DNA from: JBIOHJ01 sp044448905
Lineage (GTDB): Bacteria > Bacteroidota > Bacteroidia > AKYH767-A > OLB10
Reading direction: 5' to 3'
Assembly: GCA_044448905.1 (NCBI GenBank)
Contig: JBIOHJ010000120.1
Span: 1 to 10,072 of the forward strand
Length of the DNA: 10,072 nucleotides
Positions 1-6,155 of this stretch are shown here, in pieces. The translations under genes and the position numbers were made by a program. Within the stretch, counting starts at the first letter, position 1. Every line of letters starts with the position of its first letter. The notes beneath the pieces were generated by a model that worked only from the letters and a program-made list of their open reading frames with translations, searched no databases and had not been told where the DNA came from.

Positions 1-9
1 AAATCAACT

Positions 10-45
10 CTTTGTTTATAACGAAAATTTTTAAACAAAGTTTTA
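10..45 (+). terminator. Probable intrinsic terminator of a gene off the left edge
   Basis: A perfect 9-base inverted repeat, CTTTGTTTA at 10-18 and TAAACAAAG at 32-40, with a 13-base loop, is followed directly by TTTT. It lies about 80 bases before the first gene, so it most likely ends a plus-strand transcript that enters from the left. The stem is AT-rich and the T-run is short, so termination strength is uncertain. An operator role is the alternative. Confidence 0.45.
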
Positions 46-56
46 CTATTCCTGCT

Positions 57-87
57 GTGTTAAATAAATTATTTGCTATTATCTTTG
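57..87 (+). promoter_or_regulatory. Candidate Bacteroidota-type promoter of the reductase gene
   Basis: TATCTTTG at 80-87 matches the TAnnTTTG -7 element of the Bacteroidota primary sigma factor. A degenerate -33 (TGTG near 56-59) lies at about the right distance but is not a TTG. Transcription would start near 94, giving a leader of about 30 bases before the start codon at 125. The call rests mainly on the -7 box. Confidence 0.35.
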
Positions 88-124
88 TTAAAAGAATTCT
101 ATAAATCAAAAAACAAACAGGCTT

Positions 125-772
125 ATGAAAAAAATAGGAATTATCGGCTCAGGCGAAGTGGGAAAAGCTCTCGCTGACGGATTTATCAAACACGGTTACG
201 AGGTGATGATAGGGACCCGCGATGTTTCCAAATTAAATGAATGGAAAAACAAAGCAGGTTCAAAAGGAAAAACCGAGAGCGTTGAAGAAGCCGCAAAGTT
301 TGGTGATGTTATTGTTTTAGCTGTTAAGGGGCTTGCCGCAGAAAATGCACTGAAGCTGGCCGGTATAAGCAACCTTTCCGGGAAAACTATTATTGATACT
401 ACTAATCCCATTTCAAATGAGCCCCCGGTTAACGGGGTGCTCAAATTTTTTACATCACAGAATAATTCGCTCATGGAACAATTGCAAAAAACAGCGCCTT
501 CGGCAAATTTTGTGAAAGCGTTTAACATTGTGGGAAGCTCATTAATGGTAAATCCGGCTTTACCCGGTGAAAAACCTACTATGTTTATCTGCGGAAATAG
601 TGATTCGGCTAAAAAAGAAGTAACAACTATTCTCGATCAGTTCGGGTGGGAAATTTCTGATATGGGAAAAGCCGAAGCAGCAGGAACCATTGAATCTCTT
701 TGCATCCTCTGGTGCATTCCCGGCTTTTTACAAAATGACTGGAAGCATGCATTTAAGATGATGAAAGCGTAA
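125..772 (+). CDS. NAD(P)-binding reductase related to NADPH:F420 oxidoreductase
   Basis: This 215-residue cytosolic protein has an N-terminal Rossmann fold. The dinucleotide-binding loop GSGEVG is at residues 8-13, and GTRD at 30-33 supplies an Arg at 32 where the F420-dependent NADP reductase family binds the NADP 2'-phosphate, so NADPH is the likely cofactor. Further family-like segments are DTTNPIS near the middle and KAFNIVGSS, then a C-terminal helical part. The length matches the family (about 210-230). Bacteroidota are not generally known to make F420, so the hydride acceptor is probably another flavin, quinone or small carbonyl; many such proteins are annotated this way by fold only. 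The start is the first ATG after the TATCTTTG promoter; there is no clear Shine-Dalgarno sequence. The gene stands alone and ends 14 bases from the convergent thiolase gene. The family is fairly sure; the substrate is unknown. Confidence 0.8.
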   Translation: MKKIGIIGSGEVGKALADGFIKHGYEVMIGTRDVSKLNEWKNKAGSKGKTESVEEAAKFGDVIVLAVKGLAAENALKLAGISNLSGKTIIDTTNPISNEPPVNGVLKFFTSQNNSLMEQLQKTAPSANFVKAFNIVGSSLMVNPALPGEKPTMFICGNSDSAKKEVTTILDQFGWEISDMGKAEAAGTIESLCILWCIPGFLQNDWKHAFKMMKA

Positions 773-786
773 CGTAAAAAAACAAG

Positions 787-1965
787 CTAATTCATCATTT
801 CAAAAACACCGGCTGCGCCCTGCCCGGTTCCCACGCACATCGTAACCATTCCGTATTTTAATTTTCTTCTCTTCATTTCATTAAAAAGCTGGACAGAAAG
901 TTTGGCACCGGTGCAACCTAACGGATGCCCGAGCGCAATGGCTCCGCCATTTACATTTATTATTTCAGGATTTAAATTCAGAGTTCTTATTACAGCGAGA
1001 GATTGAGATGCAAATGCTTCGTTAAGTTCGAAAAGTTGTATATCATCCTGTTTCATACCTGCCTTTTTCAAAGCTTTTGGAATGGCTTCAACAGGCCCGA
1101 TTCCCATCATACGTGGTTCAACAGCAGCAACTGCATAACTTACAAAACGTGCAATGGGAGTTGTGCCTAATTGTTTCAACATTTTTTCCGAAACAACCAA
1201 AACAAAAGCAGCACCATCACTTGTTTGCGATGAGTTACCGGCTGTAACGCTCCCGGTAGCCGAAAAAACAGGTTTCAGCGAAGCAAGCTTTTCAAGTGAG
1301 GTGTCTTCACGCGCCCCTTCATCGGTATCTACCACATATTCCTTGGTCTTTTTCTTTTCATTTTCGTCCACATAGTTTTCGGAAATCTTAATAGGAACAA
1401 TTTCTTCTTTAAAAAGGTTTTCCTTAATGGCCTTTACAGCATTTTTATGCGAGCGCAACGAAAAAGTATCCTGGTCTTCGCGCGAAACTTTATATTCTTT
1501 GGCTACAGCCTCAGCCGTTAGTCCCATATTCCAGTACCAGTCGGGGTGATGCTGCGCCACATCCACATTAGGAACTATACGCCATCCGCCAAACGGAATC
1601 GGGCTCATGGTTTCAACTCCTCCGGCAATAATGCAATCTGCCAACCCGGCTTTTACTTTTGATGCCGCAATGGCAATCGTTTCCAAACCCGATGCGCAGT
1701 AACGGTTCACCGTCATGCCCGGAACTTTGACGGTATCTAATCCCATCAGCGAAATCATCCTTCCTATATTTAATCCCTGCTCCGCCTCGGGTGTGGCATT
1801 GCCCGCAATAACGTCATCAATTAATTCTTTATCCAGGTTAGGGACTGACGCAACAAGAGTGCGTACCACTTCGGCCGCCAGGTCATCAGCACGCGTGAAA
1901 CGAAATTTTCCGCGTGGCGCTTTGCTTACCGCTGTGCGAAACCCGGCAATAATGTATGCTTCCAT
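787..1965 (-). CDS. Acetyl-CoA C-acyltransferase (thiolase, FadA/FadI type)
   Basis: A 392-residue thiolase, the normal length for the family. It should catalyse thiolytic cleavage of 3-oxoacyl-CoA to acetyl-CoA and a shortened acyl-CoA, the last step of beta-oxidation; the biosynthetic direction is possible. The visible active site is complete: nucleophilic Cys90 in VNRYCASG, Asn315 in LNEAFA, His347 in GHPLG, and the proton-donor Cys377 in CVGTGQG near the C terminus. It starts at an ATG with no alternative upstream. In many Bacteroidota this enzyme sits with a 3-hydroxyacyl-CoA dehydrogenase/enoyl-CoA hydratase and acyl-CoA dehydrogenases; here it appears to be a single-gene unit, with its own upstream palindrome at 1986-2000. 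Residue signatures do not separate a fatty-acid thiolase from a 3-oxoadipyl-CoA thiolase, so chain-length preference is open. Confidence 0.92.
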   Translation of the reverse strand: MEAYIIAGFRTAVSKAPRGKFRFTRADDLAAEVVRTLVASVPNLDKELIDDVIAGNATPEAEQGLNIGRMISLMGLDTVKVPGMTVNRYCASGLETIAIAASKVKAGLADCIIAGGVETMSPIPFGGWRIVPNVDVAQHHPDWYWNMGLTAEAVAKEYKVSREDQDTFSLRSHKNAVKAIKENLFKEEIVPIKISENYVDENEKKKTKEYVVDTDEGAREDTSLEKLASLKPVFSATGSVTAGNSSQTSDGAAFVLVVSEKMLKQLGTTPIARFVSYAVAAVEPRMMGIGPVEAIPKALKKAGMKQDDIQLFELNEAFASQSLAVIRTLNLNPEIINVNGGAIALGHPLGCTGAKLSVQLFNEMKRRKLKYGMVTMCVGTGQGAAGVFEMMN

Positions 1966-1985
1966 GAAATCAGCAGGTTGTTAAT

Positions 1986-2011
1986 AGTTAACCGTTAACT
2001 GTAAAAATATA
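1986..2011 (-). promoter_or_regulatory. Candidate promoter and palindromic operator of the thiolase gene
   Basis: A perfect inverted repeat AGTTAAC-C-GTTAACT occupies 1986-2000, starting 20 bases upstream of the thiolase ATG. Just beyond it, the minus strand reads TATATTTT (2004-2011), one base off the TAnnTTTG -7 element. The palindrome would then cover the transcription start, a usual place for a repressor site. No good -33 TTG is seen at the expected distance. The regulator is unknown; no regulator gene lies beside the thiolase. Confidence 0.35.
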
Positions 2012-2059
2012 ACCTTTGGGAATTGATTAAGTAATAACTTTAAAAATAATTTCAACATT

Positions 2060-2101
2060 AAAAAATACAGTTATTGCGGGGCAAATAAAAAACCAATAAC
2101 T
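2060..2101 (-). terminator. Possible terminator of the MORN-repeat gene
   Basis: On the minus strand AGTTATTG (complement of 2094-2101) pairs perfectly with CAATAACT (complement of 2069-2076) across a 17-base loop, followed within a few bases by a run of six T (2060-2065). It begins 23 bases after the stop of the MORN-repeat gene. The long loop and AT-rich stem make it weak. Confidence 0.35.
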
Positions 2102-2124
2102 ATTAACAATTATTCAACAGCTGA

Positions 2125-2796
2125 TTAATGCTGCGTAGTATCCTGCACAGCAGTATTAGCCGGAGTATCAACAGGGGGAGGTGGCGCATTGGGAGTGACA
2201 GGAGGAGTTCCCCCTTGTTTACGTGCTTTCTCTTCAGCAGCTCTTCTTGCCGCTTCGGCTTTTTTGTCAGCGAGTGCTTGTGCCGCTTCAACCGCTTTCA
2301 CATCCTGCCCGTCTTTATAAAGAATTGTGCTTAGCAATTCACCTTTCCTGTTATAATATTTCCATTCAGCGTCTTTATTCCCGTTTTTAAAATTACCTTC
2401 ATTTCTTACCTGTCCGTCACTGTAATAAGCTGACCACCGGTTATTTTTCTTTCCGTTCGAATACTCACCCTCACTTTTAATCTGCCCATTGTAATAGTAC
2501 TTCCGGTATGCACCTTCTTTTACACCGTTTTGATACTCGATTTCCTCCATTATTTTGGTATATTGATAATACTTCTTGGTCATACCATGTCGCACATCAT
2601 CAACATATTCAATTTCAAGAGTAATGTCGCCCAGCGAATTGTAATATTTCCAAACGCCCTGCCTTCGGTTCAGTTCGTCCGATTTATTTTTATGCTTCTC
2701 TTTGCCCGGAGCATACTTGGGCTTTTCTTCTGTTTGCGCGTTCGCAATGAACGAAACCAGGAGCAAAACACACAATAATTTAATCACTGCTTTCAT
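2125..2796 (-). CDS. Secreted MORN_2 (YwqK-like) repeat protein
   Basis: A 223-residue protein with a clear signal peptide: MKAV, a hydrophobic stretch at residues 5-19 and a likely signal peptidase I site after ANA at 18-20. There is no lipobox Cys at the cleavage site, so it is predicted periplasmic or exported. Residues about 46-165 hold five imperfect repeats of about 23 residues of the type G-x-W-K-Y-Y-x-x-G-x-x-x-x-E-x-x-Y-x-x-G, the MORN_2 pattern found in proteins often labelled 'YwqK family antitoxin'. That label is historical and no toxin is seen here. Residues about 165-195 are rich in Ala, Glu, Lys and Arg and probably helical or coiled coil; 196-223 is a Pro/Thr-rich disordered tail. 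It stands alone between the thiolase and a divergent kinase-like gene. The family is well supported; the function is unknown, possibly envelope-associated. Confidence 0.8.
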   Translation of the reverse strand: MKAVIKLLCVLLLVSFIANAQTEEKPKYAPGKEKHKNKSDELNRRQGVWKYYNSLGDITLEIEYVDDVRHGMTKKYYQYTKIMEEIEYQNGVKEGAYRKYYYNGQIKSEGEYSNGKKNNRWSAYYSDGQVRNEGNFKNGNKDAEWKYYNRKGELLSTILYKDGQDVKAVEAAQALADKKAEAARRAAEEKARKQGGTPPVTPNAPPPPVDTPANTAVQDTTQH

Positions 2797-2915
2797 AGGT
2801 TAGTGGTTTAATTAGCCCATAAAAATAGTAATTAGTAATAATATATGTACAAAAAAATATTTTATTTCTCTTAAACCGTCTGTTTATTACTCTGTTGTGC
2901 AAGAGGGGAATGAAG

Positions 2916-2941
2916 GGGCGGTTCAAGTACCTAAACTGCCC
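2916..2941 (+). other. GC-rich hairpin ahead of the kinase-like gene
   Basis: GGGCGGTT (2916-2923) can pair with AACTGCCC (2934-2941) over a 10-base loop, with one G-U pair. It stands out in a very AT-rich intergenic region, 46 bases before the start at 2988. It could be a structure in the mRNA leader, an operator, or a terminator relic; there is no T-run after it. No riboswitch class is recognised. Confidence 0.25.
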
Positions 2942-2987
2942 GTTAATGGAGGGAACCTAACGAAGGTTAAATAAACTGTCAGGTGAA

Positions 2988-3434
2988 ATGAATATTACTT
3001 TTGCTGCAAAAAATCAGATGGCAGAAGGATCACTTATTTTACTCAGGGGGCTCCCCGGAAGCGGCAAAAGCACTTTAGCCAAATTACTCAGTGAAAATGG
3101 CAGCTACCCGGTATTTTCTGTTGACGATTATTTTACAGATGAAAGCACAAAAAAATACCGGTTTGATTTTGAAAAAAATCATATTGCTTATAAGCAGTGT
3201 GAACAAAACACCTTTTCTAAAATGATTGAAAAGGTGCCTAAAATTTTTGTGGATAATACGTTTACTATGGAATGGGAAATGGAGCCTTATTTTAAAATGG
3301 CAGCAAAAAATAATTACCGCATTTTTGTTTTAACTGTTGAGAACAGGCATGGCAGCGCCAACATACATAGTATAGGTATTGAGCAATTAAGAAAGATGGC
3401 GGACAAATACGAAGTGGTTTTAATGCCGTTATGA
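2988..3434 (+). CDS. P-loop ATPase/kinase-like protein of the NEDD4BP2L type
   Basis: A 148-residue cytosolic protein. Walker A is GLPGSGKS at residues 21-28; an acidic SVDDYF motif at 44-49 sits where small nucleotide and polynucleotide kinases bind substrate; IFVDNT (87-92) is the Walker-B-like strand. The C-terminal segment around residues 119-143, NRHGSANIHSI followed by LRKMADKYEVV, is the lid-like signature shared with human N4BP2L1-type proteins and T4 polynucleotide-kinase-like P-loop proteins. The length is normal for the compact bacterial versions. Phosphorylation of a nucleic-acid end or small molecule is plausible, but the substrate is not determined. The ATG at 2988 follows CAGGTGA; a second in-frame ATG at 3018 would still retain Walker A. 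The gene is alone, divergent from the MORN-repeat gene. Confidence 0.78.
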   Translation: MNITFAAKNQMAEGSLILLRGLPGSGKSTLAKLLSENGSYPVFSVDDYFTDESTKKYRFDFEKNHIAYKQCEQNTFSKMIEKVPKIFVDNTFTMEWEMEPYFKMAAKNNYRIFVLTVENRHGSANIHSIGIEQLRKMADKYEVVLMPL

Positions 3435-3440
3435 AACCTA

Positions 3441-3671
3441 TCAGAAGCTGCGCGACCTGACAGGTAAAATAACGCTTACGGGGAAACGCTTTTGTATCGT
3501 TTCAGGAATTACCCGGGTAGTATGCATCCGCATCCATAAGTGTTTAACAGCCATTTGTAATTTATGATAAGGCGAATTGAGCTTTTTTTTCCAATAAGTC
3601 ATTTCATACGGCTCCTTCAGGAGCAAAAGTGACCGGTAACGGCTAACTAAATTCTTTTTTTGATTTGACAT
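3441..3671 (-). CDS. Small ORF, possibly a diverged or decayed DUF3606 protein
   Basis: A 76-codon ORF opening with MSNQKKN. Residues about 13-45, including EPYEMTYWKKKL and later LQMAVKHL, resemble the DUF3606 pattern (EpYEv-YWtkKfg----eL-eAV--vG), a short protein family common in Bacteroidota. After AVKHL the sequence no longer looks like the family: the expected Gly and following helix are absent, and the tail (residues 48-76) has no recognisable character. This could be a frameshifted remnant or chance. AGAAGA just before the ATG (3671) could serve as a weak ribosome site. It ends 6 bases from the end of the convergent kinase-like gene. The similarity is from memory of the family pattern and needs a profile search. 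Confidence 0.35.
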   Translation of the reverse strand: MSNQKKNLVSRYRSLLLLKEPYEMTYWKKKLNSPYHKLQMAVKHLWMRMHTTRVIPETIQKRFPVSVILPVRSRSF

Positions 3672-3930
3672 GATCTTCTTTTTTATAAAGCAGTTTTTGG
3701 TTTTAAATTTTGCATTAATAATTATTCACAAAGGTGAATATCATTATAAGAACACCTGTTACATAATATTTAAAATAAGTTACGTGATTCACACATGCTG
3801 CTTGTGGCTCATATGTTGTGCCTGAGCTATTTAACAAAAAGGCGATAAGAACTGTTATCTTTTTAAATTACCCCCCATATGCCTGCATGTGTAAAAATAA
3901 TTTAAGCAGCGAAATCGGAATGCTTTATTT
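3672..3930. other. AT-rich intergenic stretch with several inverted repeats
   Basis: I see no gene in these 259 bases. They hold a perfect 7-base inverted repeat TATTCAC-AAAG-GTGAATA (3723-3740), and a set of nested inverted repeats: ACACATGC (3791-3798) with GCATGTGT (3885-3892), inside which GCTCA (3807-3811) pairs with TGAGC (3823-3827) and GATAA (3844-3848) with TTATC (3855-3859). Together they could form a three-way junction RNA or be unrelated sites. No known RNA family is recognised. Confidence 0.4.
3836..3864 (-). terminator. Possible bidirectional terminator below the six-gene operon
   Basis: GATAA (3844-3848) and TTATC (3855-3859) form a short hairpin flanked by AAAAA (3836-3840) and TTTTT (3860-3864), so a U-run follows the stem on either strand. 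On the minus strand it lies about 65 bases after the last gene of the operon (stop at 3931). The 5-base AT-rich stem is weak. Confidence 0.3.
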
Positions 3931-4383
3931 TTATGATGGTTGAGAGCTTACAGTTGCTTTCTCCACAAAATCTTTTAATGAGGTGCCGATAATATGTGTC
4001 CATCCTTCGGCAAAGCTTTCTTTCGCGAAATCGGGATTGTTTGCCGGGAATGTTTCCAAACCTGCGTGCGTTAATTTTAATCTTGTTTGGTTTCCTTCTT
4101 CAAACAATTCAAAAGTCACAAATGAGTTTCCTTCATAGCCATCATACCGCCAGCTGTAAGTGAGCTTTTTGTGCATCACCACTTCAGTTATCTTGCAGAG
4201 ATGCAAATATTTTTGACATTGATGTCCCTCACCGGGAAACTGAAATTCAAAGCCCGCTTCGGGCTTGAATTCTGCAATGTCAAAATACCATTGCTTCATT
4301 TCATCACGGTCAGTAATGGCTTTCCACACTTTGGCGATGGGAGCATTATAGGTTCTTTCAATTACAAATGGTTCTGTTTTCAT
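3931..4383 (-). CDS. SRPBCC protein, AHSA1 (Aha1 C-terminal-like) domain, operon gene 6
   Basis: A 150-residue single-domain protein of the START/SRPBCC superfamily. It opens with VIERTYNAPIAKVWKAITD (residues 7-25), the standard first strand and helix of the AHSA1 group, followed by EMKQWYFD at 28-35 where the family has its W-W/F segment, a GFEFQF strand near 44-49, and the closing helix signature GWTHIIGTSLKDFVE at 127-141. The fold has a hydrophobic pocket for small ligands; for bacterial members a ligand or an Hsp90 partner is rarely known. It is the last gene of the ArsR-led operon, 21 bases after the preceding AHSA1 gene, and the two are different subtypes rather than a recent duplication. 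The start is the only ATG near the expected N terminus. Confidence 0.85.
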   Translation of the reverse strand: MKTEPFVIERTYNAPIAKVWKAITDRDEMKQWYFDIAEFKPEAGFEFQFPGEGHQCQKYLHLCKITEVVMHKKLTYSWRYDGYEGNSFVTFELFEEGNQTRLKLTHAGLETFPANNPDFAKESFAEGWTHIIGTSLKDFVEKATVSSQPS

Positions 4384-4404
4384 GACATTTTGTTTTTAAG
4401 GTTT

Positions 4405-4866
4405 CTATTGCATTCTTATCAAATATTTTTCAAGACGGCTGACTGTTTGTTGCGCCCCTTCAAGAGCACCATATTCTTTAATGACTCTTTCGCGCTCCTC
4501 AGCAGTAGGAAATACCATACACCAGGTAAGTAATGTTTTTTCGCCTTGATTATCGAAGGTAACTGTTACATGAAAGTTGACTGGTTCGGTATCTTCGTCA
4601 CCCGAGTGTTTGTAAATCAGCCGTTCCGGTTTTACAACTTCGATGAAAACAATTTTATTCGGGTAGTCCCTGCCGTCAGGCCCGTGCATCATAAAACGCC
4701 ACACTCCGCCCGGTTTTACATTCATTTCGTGAATGGCATTTGTAAACCCGTTTGGGCCCCACCAGTGTATTACATGTTTGGGATTGGTGAATGCTTCCCA
4801 CACAAGCTCGCGCGGTGCGTTTAACAGCCGGGTGGTAATTATTTCGCGGTTTGATGTATCGCCCAT
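4405..4866 (-). CDS. SRPBCC protein, AHSA1 (Aha1 C-terminal-like) domain, operon gene 5
   Basis: A 153-residue single-domain SRPBCC protein. The family opening is REIITTRLLNAPRELVWEAF (residues 7-26), then the typical HVIHWWGPNGFT (31-42), a KPGGVWRFMMHGPDG turn near 51-65 and the C-terminal EGAQQTVSRLEKYL (136-149) of the larger 'ATPase AHSA1' subgroup. The start chosen is the ATG at 4864-4866; the open frame extends six codons further to a TTG at 4884, but that would overlap the DoxX gene and adds nothing conserved. It begins 4 bases after the DoxX stop, so translation is probably coupled. The ligand is unknown. Compared with operon gene 6 it has the WWGP motif and lacks the terminal GW motif, so the pair may handle different ligands. 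Confidence 0.87.
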   Translation of the reverse strand: MGDTSNREIITTRLLNAPRELVWEAFTNPKHVIHWWGPNGFTNAIHEMNVKPGGVWRFMMHGPDGRDYPNKIVFIEVVKPERLIYKHSGDEDTEPVNFHVTVTFDNQGEKTLLTWCMVFPTAEERERVIKEYGALEGAQQTVSRLEKYLIRMQ

Positions 4867-4870
4867 AAAA

Positions 4871-5287
4871 TTATTTTTTAGCAATTAATGAATCAATGCT
4901 CCACACTCCTGCCCCTGCTGCAGAGAAATAAAGCCAGATGAAACAGTACAGCACAGCTGTTGAACCTCCGTTTACGATAGGCCAGAAGCCCTGAGGGTAG
5001 TGGAACTGGAAATAAGCTACCGCCATTTGACCTGCGAGGATAAATGCAACCGGGCGTGTAAAAAGTCCGATAAGTATCAAACCCCCTCCAGCAAACTCAA
5101 GGAAGCCGCCAATCCAGACTTGCGTCATAAACTGTGCGGTGCTTCCGTCAGGCGGCATTCCAATGGGGAAGGCAAAAAGTTTCATAGTACCCGACATCAT
5201 AAACATAATCGCGGCAATCATGCGAAGCATGCTTTTAAAGTAAGGAGCGCATGCGTTCCATTTTGTAAAAATGTTTTGATTGCTCAT
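4871..5287 (-). CDS. DoxX family membrane protein, operon gene 4
   Basis: A 138-residue inner-membrane protein with four predicted membrane helices, at about residues 20-38, 57-74, 77-95 and 107-126, the DoxX layout. Family-like segments are SGTMKLFAF in the first helix, FLEFAGGGLILIGLFTRPVA in helices 2-3, and HYPQGFWPIVNGG before helix 4. DoxX proteins are linked in some bacteria to quinone or thiosulfate redox chemistry or to oxidative-stress complexes, but most have no defined role. I chose the ATG at 5285-5287 (MSNQNIF): it is 20 bases after the preceding stop and follows a purine-rich stretch, whereas the upstream ATG at 5341 would overlap the VOC gene by 34 bases and adds a charged, unconserved N terminus. 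It probably gives the operon its membrane component. Confidence 0.87.
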   Translation of the reverse strand: MSNQNIFTKWNACAPYFKSMLRMIAAIMFMMSGTMKLFAFPIGMPPDGSTAQFMTQVWIGGFLEFAGGGLILIGLFTRPVAFILAGQMAVAYFQFHYPQGFWPIVNGGSTAVLYCFIWLYFSAAGAGVWSIDSLIAKK

Positions 5288-5307
5288 TTTGCTTTTTTCT
5301 TTTAGAA

Positions 5308-5736
5308 TTATTTTTGATCGTAATCGTAATTTACCATCCATTGAATGCCGAATTTGTCGGCAAACATTCCGAAGAACGCTCCCCAGAAAGTTTTTTGCAA
5401 GGGCATTTCTATTTTTCCGCCTGCCGAAAGCGCGTTGAATAGTTTGGTGGTTTCTTCTTCGCTTTCTGTGTTTATAGAGATTGAAAAATTAGTTCCTGTT
5501 ATAAGTTTTTGTCCGAATGATTCAAGCGCGTCTGTAGCCATCAGAACATTTCCGTTTCCGATTGGTAAAGAAATGTGCATAATTTTTTCACCATCGTTTG
5601 CGGACATTTTTTCTGCTTCTGAAGTATCTTTAAAACGTTTAAACGTTGTAAATTCTCCACCGAAAACCGATTTGTAAAAGTTAAATGCTTCTTCGGTGTT
5701 GCCCATAAAATTTAAATAAGGATTGATTGTTGCCAT
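5308..5736 (-). CDS. VOC family protein, PhnB/YjdN-like, operon gene 3
   Basis: A 142-residue protein of the vicinal oxygen chelate (glyoxalase/bleomycin-resistance/dioxygenase) superfamily, PhnB-like branch. It starts with the branch signature INPYLNF-MGNTEEAFNFYKSVFGG (residues 4-27) and ends with FWGAFFGMFADKFGIQWMVN (117-136); MHISLPIGNGNVLMATD (53-69) is the strand carrying His54, a possible metal ligand. Such proteins are often misnamed '3-demethylubiquinone-9 3-methyltransferase'; their reaction is generally unknown and methyltransferase activity is not expected. It lies 65 bases downstream of the SnoaL-like gene and 20 bases upstream of DoxX. Start: the ATG at 5734-5736, preceded by an A-rich stretch without a Shine-Dalgarno sequence, common in this phylum. 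Confidence 0.88.
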   Translation of the reverse strand: MATINPYLNFMGNTEEAFNFYKSVFGGEFTTFKRFKDTSEAEKMSANDGEKIMHISLPIGNGNVLMATDALESFGQKLITGTNFSISINTESEEETTKLFNALSAGGKIEMPLQKTFWGAFFGMFADKFGIQWMVNYDYDQK

Positions 5737-5801
5737 TTTTTTTTGTTCGTTTAATTTGTCAGAATATTTTTTTTATAATTTGCTGATACGAGTTTACAGG
5801 T

Positions 5802-6155
5802 TTATTTTTTTTCCACGACATACGATCTCATTTCTTTTATCTTGCCATTCTCCAAACGGTATATATCAAAAAAGAATGCTTCAAAAGGAGCACCGCCTTT
5901 CATCCTGGATTGAACCGTGCCCTCTGCCGCTACATAATCATCTTCTGCAATTTCTTTGGTAACATTTATTACCGGTATTCCCTCAAACGCTTCATTATTT
6001 ATTTCTTTACGAAATTCCTCTTTACCAACTGCAGATAACTTACCATTAATATGCCAGCGGACATCATCTGTTAAATGTGATAAAATGGCTTCGTTGTCTC
6101 CCGACATAAAACCTGCATTTACCTTCCGGATAACTTCTTTATTTTTTTCTGACAT
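5802..6155 (-). CDS. SnoaL-like / NTF2-like protein, operon gene 2
   Basis: A 117-residue cone-shaped alpha+beta-barrel protein of the NTF2/SnoaL superfamily: helix EVIRKVNAGFMSGDNEAILSHL (residues 7-28), DDVRWHING (30-38) as the first strand over the pocket, and FEAFFFDIYRLENGKIKEMR (91-110) as the paired C-terminal strands. Members bind or isomerise small hydrophobic compounds, and many act as stress proteins; no catalytic set is evident apart from an Asp-His pair near 31-35. The start chosen is the ATG at 6153-6155; the open frame runs further up to a TTG at 6236, but that stretch is out-of-frame sequence of the ArsR gene. The start overlaps the 3' end of the ArsR gene by 17 bases, which implies translational coupling. 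Confidence 0.83.
   Translation of the reverse strand: MSEKNKEVIRKVNAGFMSGDNEAILSHLTDDVRWHINGKLSAVGKEEFRKEINNEAFEGIPVINVTKEIAEDDYVAAEGTVQSRMKGGAPFEAFFFDIYRLENGKIKEMRSYVVEKK

Noticed and set aside
196..528. 110-codon ORF antisense to the reductase gene, and similar antisense ORFs over the thiolase, AHSA1, VOC and paaZ genes
   Set aside because: They are other-frame shadows of well-supported genes and show no family motifs of their own.
3483..3503. Inverted repeat GAAACG/CGTTTC as a terminator after the kinase-like gene
   Set aside because: It has a 9-base loop and a 6-base stem, is not followed by a T-run, and lies within the small minus-strand ORF.
4867..4884. Six-residue TTG extension of the first AHSA1 protein
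   Set aside because: TTG start overlapping the DoxX gene; the ATG at 4866 is 4 bases after the DoxX stop and fits the family.
5288..5341. 18-residue N-terminal extension of the first DoxX protein
   Set aside because: It would overlap the VOC gene by 34 bases and adds a charged, unconserved stretch; the ATG at 5287 is better placed.
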